64,000 nt of DNA, taken from positions 496,001 through 560,000 of the forward strand of contig NZ_KE383929.1 in the NCBI RefSeq assembly GCF_000422825.1, in the 5' to 3' direction. The stretch comes from Nocardioides insulae DSM 17944 (GTDB lineage: Bacteria > Actinomycetota > Actinomycetes > Propionibacteriales > Nocardioidaceae). Under the pieces are notes generated by a model. It did no database searches. It was not told the DNA's origin and was given only the letters and a program-made list of their open reading frames with translations. Every line of letters starts with the position of its first letter. Position 1 is the first letter of the stretch. This document shows positions 6,773-15,290 of this stretch, piece by piece. The position numbers and the translations under genes are program-made.

Positions 6773-8596
6773 CTAACAGAAGGGATGGGGAACGAGGTGG
6801 AGATCGGCGTCGGTCAGGTCGCCCGTGGCGAGACCCGCACGCTGGTGGGCGGTTCGCAGGCGCGGCATGGTCAGCGCCCGCTGGCGGCCCCAGCCGAAGT
6901 CGATCGGCAGCAGACCCGGCGTGATGGTGCGGACGGTGGTCAGACCGAGCCGCGCCTGCTCGGGGGTGGTCTGGTCGACGACGATCAGGTCGCATCCGGT
7001 CGCGATGATCTCGGCGCCGAGCCTGTCCAGGTCCTCGCGTACGTCGGCGGTCCTCGGTGTCGGCTCGTAGACCTCGGTGAACGGCAGCACTCGAGCGGGC
7101 TCCACGAACCGGCGGGCGTGCGCGACCGACCCGGTGTGGGCGTAGAGCAGCGCGTGGTCGCGCATCGTCACGACGTTGTCGAAGTCGGCGGCCAACCGCT
7201 CGATCCGCGCGCGCTGGTGGACCGCGTCGGAGCGCAGGTGCGGGAGGTAGGTCAGAGCCTCGGCCAGCGCTGCTGCGGCGGCGTCCGCTGGATCCAGAGC
7301 CGCCCCGGCGGCGAAGGAGAGCGTGCCCGGCCCTCCGTCGAGGCGTATCGCCATCGCGGTCACGACCGGGACGGGCAGGTCTACTCGGCTGTCGACGAGA
7401 CGAACCTCGTAACCATGCAGGGCGGCCCGGTGCAGCAGGTTGCGCACTGCCGGCACCGGCAGGGTCGCGGGGTCGATCCCGGTGACGGGACGGCCGGCGT
7501 ACCAGCCGAGCAGGAAGGCGTCGCGTTCGACCAGTTCCAGCAGCCCGTGGAGCACCGCCTCCTCGAGACAACTGCCGGTGGCGCAGCCGTTGGAGCACTC
7601 GAAGACGAAGTCGTCACCCCGGGTGCGGCGACCGTAGAACGTGGAGCGCGCCGGAACCAGGATCGGCCGGTCGTCGCGCAGCGAGTGACCCTGGACCCAG
7701 GCGATCTGCGCGGTGGGTGCGAACCGTTGCAGGACGGGGTCGTGCCGGTAGGTGGCCTCCGGATACTCCCCGCACTCGCGGGGGTCGAGGGCGGCCAGGC
7801 CCCGTTCGACGAGCTCGTTCAGCGATGCCAGCACGGGTGGGTGGCCGTTGCGCTGGCGGGTGCCGGCGTACCGCTCGAGGCCCTCCAGAAGTCCGAGATC
7901 GCGGCTGGCGGCGAAGGTGTCGGACTTGCCGCTCCAGCCGATGTCGTTGACGCCCTGGAGGCCGCGCTCGACGAAGTGCCCGCTGACCGCCGCGGTCGTG
8001 GGCGCGATCAGGTCGCGGAACGTCGCGGGACCCAGTACGCCGCACACGGGGTTGACCAGCGCTCCGGTCGGCAACGCATAGTCCGCAGCCGGACGCAGCC
8101 TGGTGCCGGTCGTGCCGGTGGGCTTGGGGCGCGATCGCATCCGGACCGTGGGCGTGCCGTGGTTCGCCCGGTGCGCAGGGCACGACGGCTCGGGCAGCAG
8201 TTCATGGGCCTCGACGCGCAGCGTGACCAGGTCGAGGCGGAGCACCGTGCCGGTGGCCGGCGCGGACCGCACCAACGCCCAGGCCGCGTCGGCCACGAAC
8301 GCGGTCGGCAGCGGCCAGGCACCGGCGGCCGTCTGCGCGGCGCCGGTCTCCAGCGCGTCGCGCTCGGGGATCGACCGCAGCCGCTGCCATCGGATCGCCA
8401 GGCACAGCCCGCACGCCTCTCCCCTGCCGGGGCCGACCAGCACCGCGTCGGCGGCGACGTGGACGCCGGCCGAGGGCCGCAGGTCGCGGAACCGGTCGCC
8501 CGTGCCGGTGACGTCGGCCCCGCCCAGTGGCACCACCACCGGAGCCGCCAGCCCGGCGGCGTGGGCCCGGTCGGCGAGTCCGGCTTCGAGGCTCAT
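6773..8596 (-). CDS. YcaO-domain protein 1 (TOMM azoline synthesis), PxPxC C-terminus
   Basis: The 607-residue protein starts at the ATG that overlaps the permease stop (ATGA). The N-terminal part has Cys pairs (CGLCLAIRW; PSCPAHR) and the C-terminal 400 residues are a YcaO domain with nucleotide/Mg-binding Glu motifs LEGLERYAG and EEAVLHGLLELVERDAF, then DQTTPEQARLGLTTVRTITPGLLPIDFG. YcaO enzymes use ATP to activate backbone amides for azoline formation or related chemistry. It ends VPHPFC: the final Pro of the PxPxP motif of azoline cyclodehydratases is replaced by Cys. The second YcaO (16888-18825) retains PHPFP. It may be a second cyclodehydratase with another substrate preference, or a non-canonical partner. 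Confidence 0.88.
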   Translation of the reverse strand: MSLEAGLADRAHAAGLAAPVVVPLGGADVTGTGDRFRDLRPSAGVHVAADAVLVGPGRGEACGLCLAIRWQRLRSIPERDALETGAAQTAAGAWPLPTAFVADAAWALVRSAPATGTVLRLDLVTLRVEAHELLPEPSCPAHRANHGTPTVRMRSRPKPTGTTGTRLRPAADYALPTGALVNPVCGVLGPATFRDLIAPTTAAVSGHFVERGLQGVNDIGWSGKSDTFAASRDLGLLEGLERYAGTRQRNGHPPVLASLNELVERGLAALDPRECGEYPEATYRHDPVLQRFAPTAQIAWVQGHSLRDDRPILVPARSTFYGRRTRGDDFVFECSNGCATGSCLEEAVLHGLLELVERDAFLLGWYAGRPVTGIDPATLPVPAVRNLLHRAALHGYEVRLVDSRVDLPVPVVTAMAIRLDGGPGTLSFAAGAALDPADAAAAALAEALTYLPHLRSDAVHQRARIERLAADFDNVVTMRDHALLYAHTGSVAHARRFVEPARVLPFTEVYEPTPRTADVREDLDRLGAEIIATGCDLIVVDQTTPEQARLGLTTVRTITPGLLPIDFGWGRQRALTMPRLRTAHQRAGLATGDLTDADLHLVPHPFC

Positions 8597-9342
8597 CGCT
8601 TGGCGTCCCACCGGAAGACGCGCAGCAGCACGAGCGAGAACACCACCGCGAAGCCCAGCAGCGCCGCGCTCGAGGTGGCCACCGTGGCGCCGGCGTCCGT
8701 GCCGTTGAGCGCCGCCATGGCAGCCTCGTTGAGGTAGGTCAGGGGCAGGACTCGCGAGATGTCCTGGAGGTAGTCCGGCATCGCCGCGAGCGGGATGAAG
8801 GCACCGGAGAGGAAGGCCATCGGAACCATCAAGATGTTGGACACGGCGGCGACCGCCTCCGGCGTCTCGGCGTACGTGCCGATCAGCGCGCCCACCGCCA
8901 GGAACGCCATCACCCCGCACACCAGTACCGGCACCAGCAGCGGCCAGGTCCGGGCCGGGCTCAGCCCGAACGCCGGAAGCATGGCGACCCCGATGAAGAG
9001 CGCCACCTGGCAGGCCGCGATCGCAAGCGTGATCAGCAGCCGGGCGCCGAGCACCGAGGGCACCCTGGTCGGGGTGAGTCGGATCAATCGCAACAGGTCG
9101 TCCCGACGCCACTGCATCAGCGTGAACGCGGTCCCGAACACCGCGGCATTGGCCACGCCCCACGAGAGCACCCCGGAGGCGACGTACTGGACGTAGGGAA
9201 CCCCCTCGAGCTCCTGGTCGCGGTACATCGCTCCGAAGAGGACGAGGAACGCGAGCGGGAAGGCGAAGGTGAAGAACAGTGAGGCCTTGTCGCGCAGGTA
9301 GGCCCGCCAGCTCGAGGTGGTCAGGGCGATGGTCGCGCTCAT
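8593..9342 (-). CDS. ABC-2 type transporter permease
   Basis: The 249-residue integral membrane protein has about six hydrophobic helices and the ABC-2 pattern (ALTTSSWRAYLRDKASLFFTF at the start, MVPMAFLSGAFIPL and YLNEAAMAALNG later). Both ends overlap neighbours by four bases, with the ATPase fusion upstream and YcaO 1 downstream. It should form the membrane channel for export of the mature peptide, or for self-immunity, with the ATPase domain encoded just upstream. Confidence 0.88.
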   Translation of the reverse strand: MSATIALTTSSWRAYLRDKASLFFTFAFPLAFLVLFGAMYRDQELEGVPYVQYVASGVLSWGVANAAVFGTAFTLMQWRRDDLLRLIRLTPTRVPSVLGARLLITLAIAACQVALFIGVAMLPAFGLSPARTWPLLVPVLVCGVMAFLAVGALIGTYAETPEAVAAVSNILMVPMAFLSGAFIPLAAMPDYLQDISRVLPLTYLNEAAMAALNGTDAGATVATSSAALLGFAVVFSLVLLRVFRWDAKR

Positions 9343-11579
9343 CGTGGGTCCTCCGATCCGATCCGGTCGAGGTAGACGTCCTCGAGGGTGGGTGTGCGGG
9401 TCTGTACGGCGCTGCGCCCGACCAGGTCCTCCAGCGCCGGGCGCACGACCTCGGGCCGGTGGGTCTCGATGACCACCGAGGGGCCCTCCCTCGTGGCGGT
9501 GAGGACGCCGGGCACGGCCCCGGCCTGCTCCGGAGCGAGAGCCTGACGCGGCACCACGAGCCGGGTCGGCAGCCCGGCCTCGTCGATGAGCTGGTACGGC
9601 GCCCCGAGCGCGACGATCCTGCCCCGGGCGATGATCGCGACCCGGTCGCAGAGCGCCTCTGCCTCATCGAGGTGATGGGTGGTGTAGACGACGGTGCGCC
9701 CGTTGGCGTGCAGGGAGCGCAGCACCGCCCACAGCTCGCGCCGCGCCTGCGGGTCCAGCGACGCGGTCGGCTCGTCGAGGAAGATCAACTCGGGGTCGTG
9801 GACCAGCGCCGAGGCGATCGCGAGCCGCTGCTGCTGGCCCCCGGAGAGTCGCTCGGCACGCACGTCGCCGGACTCCTCGAGCCCGACCAACTGCAGCGCC
9901 TTCTCGGCAGCGGCCGGTCCGTAGCCGTACAGGGCTGCCACCGTGCGCAGGTGCTCGCGCGCGGTGAGCCGGACGAAGAACGCGGCGGTCTGGGTCTGCA
10001 CGCCCAGGCGGGAGAGCACTGCGGTGCTGCGCGGCCACGGCGAGGCACCCAGCACGGAGACCGCTCCCCCGTCCGCCCGACGCAGGCCGACGGCGACCTC
10101 GACCAGGGTGGTCTTGCCGGCGCCGTTCGGTCCGAGTAGCCCGAGGAACTCCCCCGGAGCGACGCTCAGGGTGACCCGGTCGACGGCTCGTCGCTCGCCG
10201 TAGGTCTTCACCACGTCGGTCAGCTCGAGCACCGGCCGCTCCGTGCGATGCGCCGGGCGGCTCCCGCCCTCGGCCGGGTCCTGGCTGTGCTGCTGGGTCT
10301 GGGTCATCGGATGGGTCCTCTCTGGCGGGGTCTCGGCGCGGTGCCGGCCGGGCGTCGGCGCGGCGGGAACAGGTGCAGGCGCCGGGGCCGCGACCCGGCG
10401 CCGGGCCAGCATTCGGGCGGCGAGCGCACCCAGCACGGCGAGGCCGAGCACGGCGACCGCCGACCACAGCCAACTGCCGGTGAGCAGCTGGCCGAGGAGG
10501 ACCAGCAGCGCGAGGGTCGCGGTCGCGGTGAGCACCCAGAACACGGCGAGGGCCAGGTAGCACCAGCGAACCCAGGACGGGTACCTGGCCACCAGCGGGT
10601 CCCGTCGCCCGAGGAGCACCACGAAGGTGAGCGTGTGCCGGGCGTAATCGGTCAGCGAAAGCGCATGGCCGAGCATCCGGTAGCCGTCCATCGGCGGGAG
10701 CGGCAGCGCGTTGAACAGGGCGTGCAGGCTGAAGAAGAACAGGATCGCGCCGAGGGTGTCTCGGGTCGGTCCCGGGTCGATCCGGGACCAGACCAGGAAC
10801 ACCGGCAGCAGCAGCGCGAGCTCGACCACGACCCCGGCGGCGGCGATCGCGACGTGGGCCCTGCGGCGCGGGAGGTGGAGATAGCCGTCGGTACGGCAGT
10901 AAGGGGTCACCAGCGGCGGGGTCCAGCGCACCCCGATCTCCAGGACCGGAACGCCGTAGCGACGCGCGGCCAGGCCGTGCGCCGCTTCATGGAGGGCCAC
11001 CGCCACCCAGGTGGCGAGGCAGACCAGCAGCAGTGCACCGGGTCGGTGAAGAACCCGGCCGGCCTGACCCGTCAGCTCGTCGAGCCGGGTGGCCAGGACG
11101 AACTCCATGACAAGGATCGCGGCCAGCAACGGCACCATGAACCATGCCGACAGCAGCGGCCGGAGGGGCCGCAGGACGGCGTCGAGCATCGCGCCGGGTC
11201 GGCGAACCAAGGGGATCGATCTCCCCCAGGCACGCCCGCTCGGCTGCGGGGCAGCGGTCTCCCCCGAGTCCCGGGCCACCGGCTGCTCGGCCGGGTCGCC
11301 GGCGAGCAGACCGCTGCGTTGCAGGGTGCCGAGGATCCGGCCCCAGTTGGCCGGTCCCAAGCCCTTGCCGAACTCGGCCTGATAGTCGACGCCGATCTCG
11401 GCCAGAGAGCGGGTGCCGTCCAGCCGCACGATCAGGAAGTGCTCCTTGACGCCGACCTCGAGGGTGCGCGCCCCCACCCGGACCATGTGCACTCGCGCCG
11501 GTCCGCGGTGCTGAGCGGGTCCGACCACGGCGTCCGTCCGGAGCCGCGGCCGGGCGTCGAGGAGTCCGGTGGCGGTCAT
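9339..11579 (-). CDS. Fusion of RRE-like domain, M50 membrane metalloprotease and ABC ATPase
   Basis: A single frame of 746 residues runs without a stop. Residues 1-95 resemble a PqqD-like leader-binding region (VKEHFLIVRLDGTRSLAEIG ... LQRSGLL). Residues 130-395 are an M50 site-2-type protease with HEAAHG (197-202), the third zinc-ligand motif NALPLPPMDG (289-298) and several membrane helices. A Pro/Ala-rich linker (about 397-424) leads to an ABC ATPase with GPNGAGKTT (about 483), LSGGQQQRL and LIFLDEPTA. An internal ATG at 10307 (residue 425) has an AGAGGA site about eight bases upstream, so a free 322-residue ATPase may also be made. The start overlaps the preceding gene (ATGA). It probably couples leader cleavage with export. 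Domain order is direct; function is inferred. Confidence 0.85.
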   Translation of the reverse strand: MTATGLLDARPRLRTDAVVGPAQHRGPARVHMVRVGARTLEVGVKEHFLIVRLDGTRSLAEIGVDYQAEFGKGLGPANWGRILGTLQRSGLLAGDPAEQPVARDSGETAAPQPSGRAWGRSIPLVRRPGAMLDAVLRPLRPLLSAWFMVPLLAAILVMEFVLATRLDELTGQAGRVLHRPGALLLVCLATWVAVALHEAAHGLAARRYGVPVLEIGVRWTPPLVTPYCRTDGYLHLPRRRAHVAIAAAGVVVELALLLPVFLVWSRIDPGPTRDTLGAILFFFSLHALFNALPLPPMDGYRMLGHALSLTDYARHTLTFVVLLGRRDPLVARYPSWVRWCYLALAVFWVLTATATLALLVLLGQLLTGSWLWSAVAVLGLAVLGALAARMLARRRVAAPAPAPVPAAPTPGRHRAETPPERTHPMTQTQQHSQDPAEGGSRPAHRTERPVLELTDVVKTYGERRAVDRVTLSVAPGEFLGLLGPNGAGKTTLVEVAVGLRRADGGAVSVLGASPWPRSTAVLSRLGVQTQTAAFFVRLTAREHLRTVAALYGYGPAAAEKALQLVGLEESGDVRAERLSGGQQQRLAIASALVHDPELIFLDEPTASLDPQARRELWAVLRSLHANGRTVVYTTHHLDEAEALCDRVAIIARGRIVALGAPYQLIDEAGLPTRLVVPRQALAPEQAGAVPGVLTATREGPSVVIETHRPEVVRPALEDLVGRSAVQTRTPTLEDVYLDRIGSEDPR

Positions 11580-12616
11580 GGGGACACCGCCGTGGCGGAG
11601 AGTGAATCGCGCAGGGCTCGGGCGAGCAGGGCCGAGAGGTAGGCCTCGTCCCGGATCGTGATGTGCAGCCGGTTGTTGGTCATGTGGAGATAGGGCGACA
11701 GCAGCCGCACCCGCGCGTCGGCGGGGTCGGTGACGACCTCGTCGCGGGTGCGGTCGCCCGAGCGGAACACCAGCCGGCCCTCCTGCGCCAGAGCGGTCGC
11801 CCGTTCGCGGAGGTCGAGACAGTGGCAGGCCCACCCGGCGAGGTAGTCGGGCAGCCGATCGAGGTCGCCGGTCGTGATCGCCGCGCGGACCATGTCGACC
11901 CGGGCCCGCAGACCGGGGGTGTCCTCGTAGCTGGTGCCGTAGTCGACCAGGTCGGTGCCGGCGAAGGTGCGCCGCCAGAACCCGTGATAGCGCTCGAGGT
12001 AGGCGGCCAACTGCTCGCCGTCGGGCAGGAAGGACGCGGCCATCACCATCATCAGCTGGGCGGCGGTCCCGAGCGCAACCGTGCGGACGTGGACGTTGAG
12101 CGTGCGGACCGCGTGGAGGACCTGGTCGCTGGAGTGCTGGAAGTGCCATTCGGCGAGGTCGACGCCCGCGGGGCCGCCGTACTTTCCGTACTCGGGCTCG
12201 TAGGGCTGGTAGGCGAAACTGTTGTTGGGGCGCACGTTCATCCGACCGTCCGACCCGACGTATCGGTCCCGGTCGACGTCTTCGAGCTCCATGTCGAACA
12301 AGGTGTTGTAGAGATCGGAGAGGAAGCCGGTCTCGACGTTGTACAGGGCAGGACGTCGCTCGAGGAAGCCCGTGATCGCCGCCTCGGCGCGGGCCCGTAC
12401 CTCGGCACCGGCAGCCGCGGTCGCCGGACGCAGCCGAAGCCGCACGTGCGGACCCTCCAGCCAGTAGTTGATGAAGAAGTGGCCGGCGAGCAGACCATCT
12501 GCCTTCAGGTCGTCGACCAGCGGACCGAGGCATTGGGCGAGCAGTGGCTGCGGGCTGGCTGCGTAGTAGATGTGTATCCCGAGCCAGTCGCCCGGCGAGG
12601 TGTGCCTGGTGGTCAC
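11576..12616 (-). CDS. Thiopeptide-type SpaB_C domain protein (glutamate elimination or pyridine synthase)
   Basis: The 346-residue protein starts at a GTG nine bases after AAGGAG and one base after the LanB stop. It shows the standalone SpaB_C pattern: WLGIHIYYA at the start, HFFINYWLEGPHVRLRLRP, YGKYGGPAGVDLAEWHFQHSS, and SPYLHMTNNRLHITIRDEAYL at the end. The HMxxNRL block is typical of the domain that eliminates glutamate from glutamylated Ser/Thr in split LanB systems. Thiopeptide [4+2] pyridine synthases belong to the same fold family, so that activity cannot be excluded. Only one such protein is present, whereas classical thiopeptide clusters carry two. Confidence 0.85.
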   Translation of the reverse strand: MTTRHTSPGDWLGIHIYYAASPQPLLAQCLGPLVDDLKADGLLAGHFFINYWLEGPHVRLRLRPATAAAGAEVRARAEAAITGFLERRPALYNVETGFLSDLYNTLFDMELEDVDRDRYVGSDGRMNVRPNNSFAYQPYEPEYGKYGGPAGVDLAEWHFQHSSDQVLHAVRTLNVHVRTVALGTAAQLMMVMAASFLPDGEQLAAYLERYHGFWRRTFAGTDLVDYGTSYEDTPGLRARVDMVRAAITTGDLDRLPDYLAGWACHCLDLRERATALAQEGRLVFRSGDRTRDEVVTDPADARVRLLSPYLHMTNNRLHITIRDEAYLSALLARALRDSLSATAVSP

Positions 12617-12617
12617 G

Positions 12618-15290
12618 TCACGCGCTCCTTCGTGTGGTGCTGAGTGTTCGGATCCGCTCGACCGCGACCGTCTCCACGGCGTACTCCGCGACGTGGCGGC
12701 CTGCGCCCGAGCGGACCGTGGCCCGGTCCGGGTCGGGCAGCAACTCGGTGATCTCCACCCGCGAGTCCGGATCGGCGAGGAAGCCCCGGAACGAGGCCAG
12801 GGAGAGCTCGCTGGCGAGGTCGAGGAACTGCGGCTTGGGCCGGCGTCCGGCGGCGCCCTCGGGAGGATGGACCCTGGCGAAGACCCGGACCGGGAGGCCG
12901 AGCCGGGCGCGCCACCGTTGCCAGGCCAGGAACTGCTCCGCGGAGCTTCCCGTCTCGGCGGGCAGGTCCCGGACGCTCACCGTCCAGGAGCGACGGGCCA
13001 GCACCAGCGGGCCCATCCGCAGCCGCGGCAGTCGGACCGATTCCAGGGCGCCCGGTACGCCCGCCCAGGGCTCGAACCACAGCGTGGCGGAGGGTGAGAG
13101 GAGCAGCAGTGTGCGGGCGATCGCGGGCAGCGCCTGCGGCAACAGGTAGCCGAAGTAGACCGGCACCACCTCGACGCCGAGTCGGCGCGAGCGCAACACC
13201 AGCCGGTCGAGATCGGGGTCGTGCTCGACGACGAGGTCGGCCAGGTCGATGCGTTGCTCGGGCGGTGCCGAGCTGGTCTCACCGGGGCAGACGATCTCGT
13301 GGTCGGTGAGCCGGTGGTGGAGGTTGAGGTTGGTGGTCGCCGCGCCGCCGGTCACCTCCGCGAGCACCGTCCCCGGCGGGGTGAGCGCCCTGGCCCGATG
13401 CCGGAGCCGCTCGACCAGGCCGTCCCCGGCGAAGCAGTGGGTGAACCGGCTGAACGGGAAGCCGAGGCCGCCGTAGACCTGGTTGAGCACCATCTGGTCG
13501 CCGTCGGCGGGCTGCAGGAAGTGGGTATGGGCGGTGAGCCCGTCGCTCTCCGCGACGAGCTCGGCGGCGACGGCGTCGACCAGGTCGGCTCCGACCTCGA
13601 CCTCCTCGGCCTCGGGGTGCTCGGCCAGGACGCGGCCGAGGCCCTCGGCGAAGACCCGGCGGGCCCGGTCGAGCGCGGCGACCCGGCGATCGCCGAGGAA
13701 GTTCGGATCATCGACGAGTCGACCGGAATCGTCGACACGGGAGTGGCGCGAGACCCAGGAGAGATACTCGTCGTAGATGTCCTCGTGGAAGTCGTGCACC
13801 AGGCGCAGCAGGTCCTCACAGCGCCCCCCTACTCCGTGCCGGGCGACGAAGAAGCCCCGCAGGGTGAGCCGGTGGCGCCTGGTCAGGTCGAAGGCGGGCA
13901 GCACCCGCTCCAGGGTCCGCAGCGCGTCGGCCACGCTCTCACCGGACCAGGGCAGCGGCGTTCGGGTGGCGCGGACGTCCTCATAGATCAGGGTGTTGGG
14001 CAGGTCCTGCGGATCAGCGCCGAGGGATGTCATCGCGGCGCCGAGTCCGCGCCGCAGCTCGGCGAGGAGGGTACGCCGCCGCGCAGGTGTCGCCGTCGGG
14101 TAGTCGTCCAGGCACTCCACCGGGTGGTCCAGCGCCGTGGCCAGCTGCCGGGACCAGGGCCGGTCGAGTTCGCGGAGCGCGTCGCGGAAGGAGCGCAGCG
14201 GGTCGACGGCATGGACGTTGGTGGCCAACACGGGCACCTGGAGCAGACCGAGCTCGAGGAGTGCGGTGACGTACTGCTCGCACTCCTGCGTGGCGGCGCC
14301 GAGTCGCGTGGCCAGGCCGGAGACCAGGTCGCGGTGGAGCAGGGCGGGGCCGCCGTCGGCCAGCGCGAGGATCTCCTCCAGGATGTCGCTGCGACGTAGG
14401 AAGAAGAGCTGGTCGCGCGCCGAGTCGAAGGTGACGGTGGCCGCGGTGTCACCGGCGCGCAGGGAGCGACGCACGTAGCGGACCCGGTCGGAGTCGCGCC
14501 CCCAGCCGGAGGCCGGACGCACCGGCAGGTCGCCGCGGCGGTCGGGGTCGGCAGCGATCGCCTCACCGAGCCTGGTCAGCGCGACGACATTGATCCGGAC
14601 GCTGCTGGTCCATTCGGTGGGCACCTGTGGGTCGGTGTCCGGCGCGGCGACCTGCCCGAGAGCCACCCCGGTGAAGGTGCTGAACGGACTGGGCTTCGCG
14701 ACGCTTCGGGACAGGTAGCTGACCGCCGACCGCTCCACCTTGCGGGCCCGCTTGGCGGGCGCGTCTGCGGACGCCCCGACATAGGCATCGATCTGTGCCT
14801 CCAACCCGGGTGAGGCGAGCAGCAGGCCGGCGCGCAGCCGGGGCTCGGCGAGCAGGCGGCGCAGCGCTGCCCGGGAGGCCGGGCCCTCGGCGGCCAGGTG
14901 TGAGTCACCGAGGGCCCTCAGCTCGTCCAGGCGCGCCACCTCGCACAGATGGTCGCCGACGCGGTCGCGCAGTCTGTCGTCCAAGGGGGTGTCCAGAGAG
15001 CCCAGCAGGGCCTCCAGATCGGTGATCCCGGGCATCCGCAGATTGAAGACGTCGCGGCGCAGCCTCAGCAGCCGGGCGCGCTCCGACTTCTCCTCGAGGC
15101 GTACGACGAGCTCGCCGAGCGCCTCGGCGAGGGCCGCAGCCGCGGCGCGCAGTCGCACCTCCTCGGCCAACACCCGCTCGGCCCAGGCGAGCGTCTGCGG
15201 ACAGCGCAGCCCGGCCAGCGTCTCCACGGGCAGGCCTGCGACCCGCACCATCAGCTCGGGGGTCAGGGTCCAGTCGTCGGGCTCGGTCAT
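12618..15290 (-). CDS. Lantibiotic dehydratase N-terminal (LanB-type, tRNA-Glu dependent Ser/Thr glutamylation)
   Basis: The 890-residue protein has the LanB N-terminal glutamylation features: RKVERSAVSYLSRSVAKPSPFSTFTGVALG (about 190-220), VNQVYGGLGFPFSRF and a C-terminal part ending before any SpaB_C domain, which is encoded separately by the next gene. The family transfers glutamate from glutamyl-tRNA to precursor Ser/Thr, the first step of dehydration. The ATG at 15290 overlaps the dehydrogenase stop by four bases; a GTG at 15299 is an alternative. Size and split layout match thiopeptide and goadsporin pathways. Confidence 0.9.
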   Translation of the reverse strand: MTEPDDWTLTPELMVRVAGLPVETLAGLRCPQTLAWAERVLAEEVRLRAAAAALAEALGELVVRLEEKSERARLLRLRRDVFNLRMPGITDLEALLGSLDTPLDDRLRDRVGDHLCEVARLDELRALGDSHLAAEGPASRAALRRLLAEPRLRAGLLLASPGLEAQIDAYVGASADAPAKRARKVERSAVSYLSRSVAKPSPFSTFTGVALGQVAAPDTDPQVPTEWTSSVRINVVALTRLGEAIAADPDRRGDLPVRPASGWGRDSDRVRYVRRSLRAGDTAATVTFDSARDQLFFLRRSDILEEILALADGGPALLHRDLVSGLATRLGAATQECEQYVTALLELGLLQVPVLATNVHAVDPLRSFRDALRELDRPWSRQLATALDHPVECLDDYPTATPARRRTLLAELRRGLGAAMTSLGADPQDLPNTLIYEDVRATRTPLPWSGESVADALRTLERVLPAFDLTRRHRLTLRGFFVARHGVGGRCEDLLRLVHDFHEDIYDEYLSWVSRHSRVDDSGRLVDDPNFLGDRRVAALDRARRVFAEGLGRVLAEHPEAEEVEVGADLVDAVAAELVAESDGLTAHTHFLQPADGDQMVLNQVYGGLGFPFSRFTHCFAGDGLVERLRHRARALTPPGTVLAEVTGGAATTNLNLHHRLTDHEIVCPGETSSAPPEQRIDLADLVVEHDPDLDRLVLRSRRLGVEVVPVYFGYLLPQALPAIARTLLLLSPSATLWFEPWAGVPGALESVRLPRLRMGPLVLARRSWTVSVRDLPAETGSSAEQFLAWQRWRARLGLPVRVFARVHPPEGAAGRRPKPQFLDLASELSLASFRGFLADPDSRVEITELLPDPDRATVRSGAGRHVAEYAVETVAVERIRTLSTTRRSA

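Noticed and set aside
6356..8737. Long plus-strand open frame (793 codons) opposite YcaO 1 and M20
   Set aside because: It is an Arg/Gly-rich antisense shadow of high-GC genes with no recognisable domain or ribosome-binding site.
9339..12533. Even longer fusion reaching to 12533
   Set aside because: Upstream of 11579 the frame is the antisense/shifted shadow of the SpaB_C gene; the ATGA overlap at 11576-11579 marks the real start.
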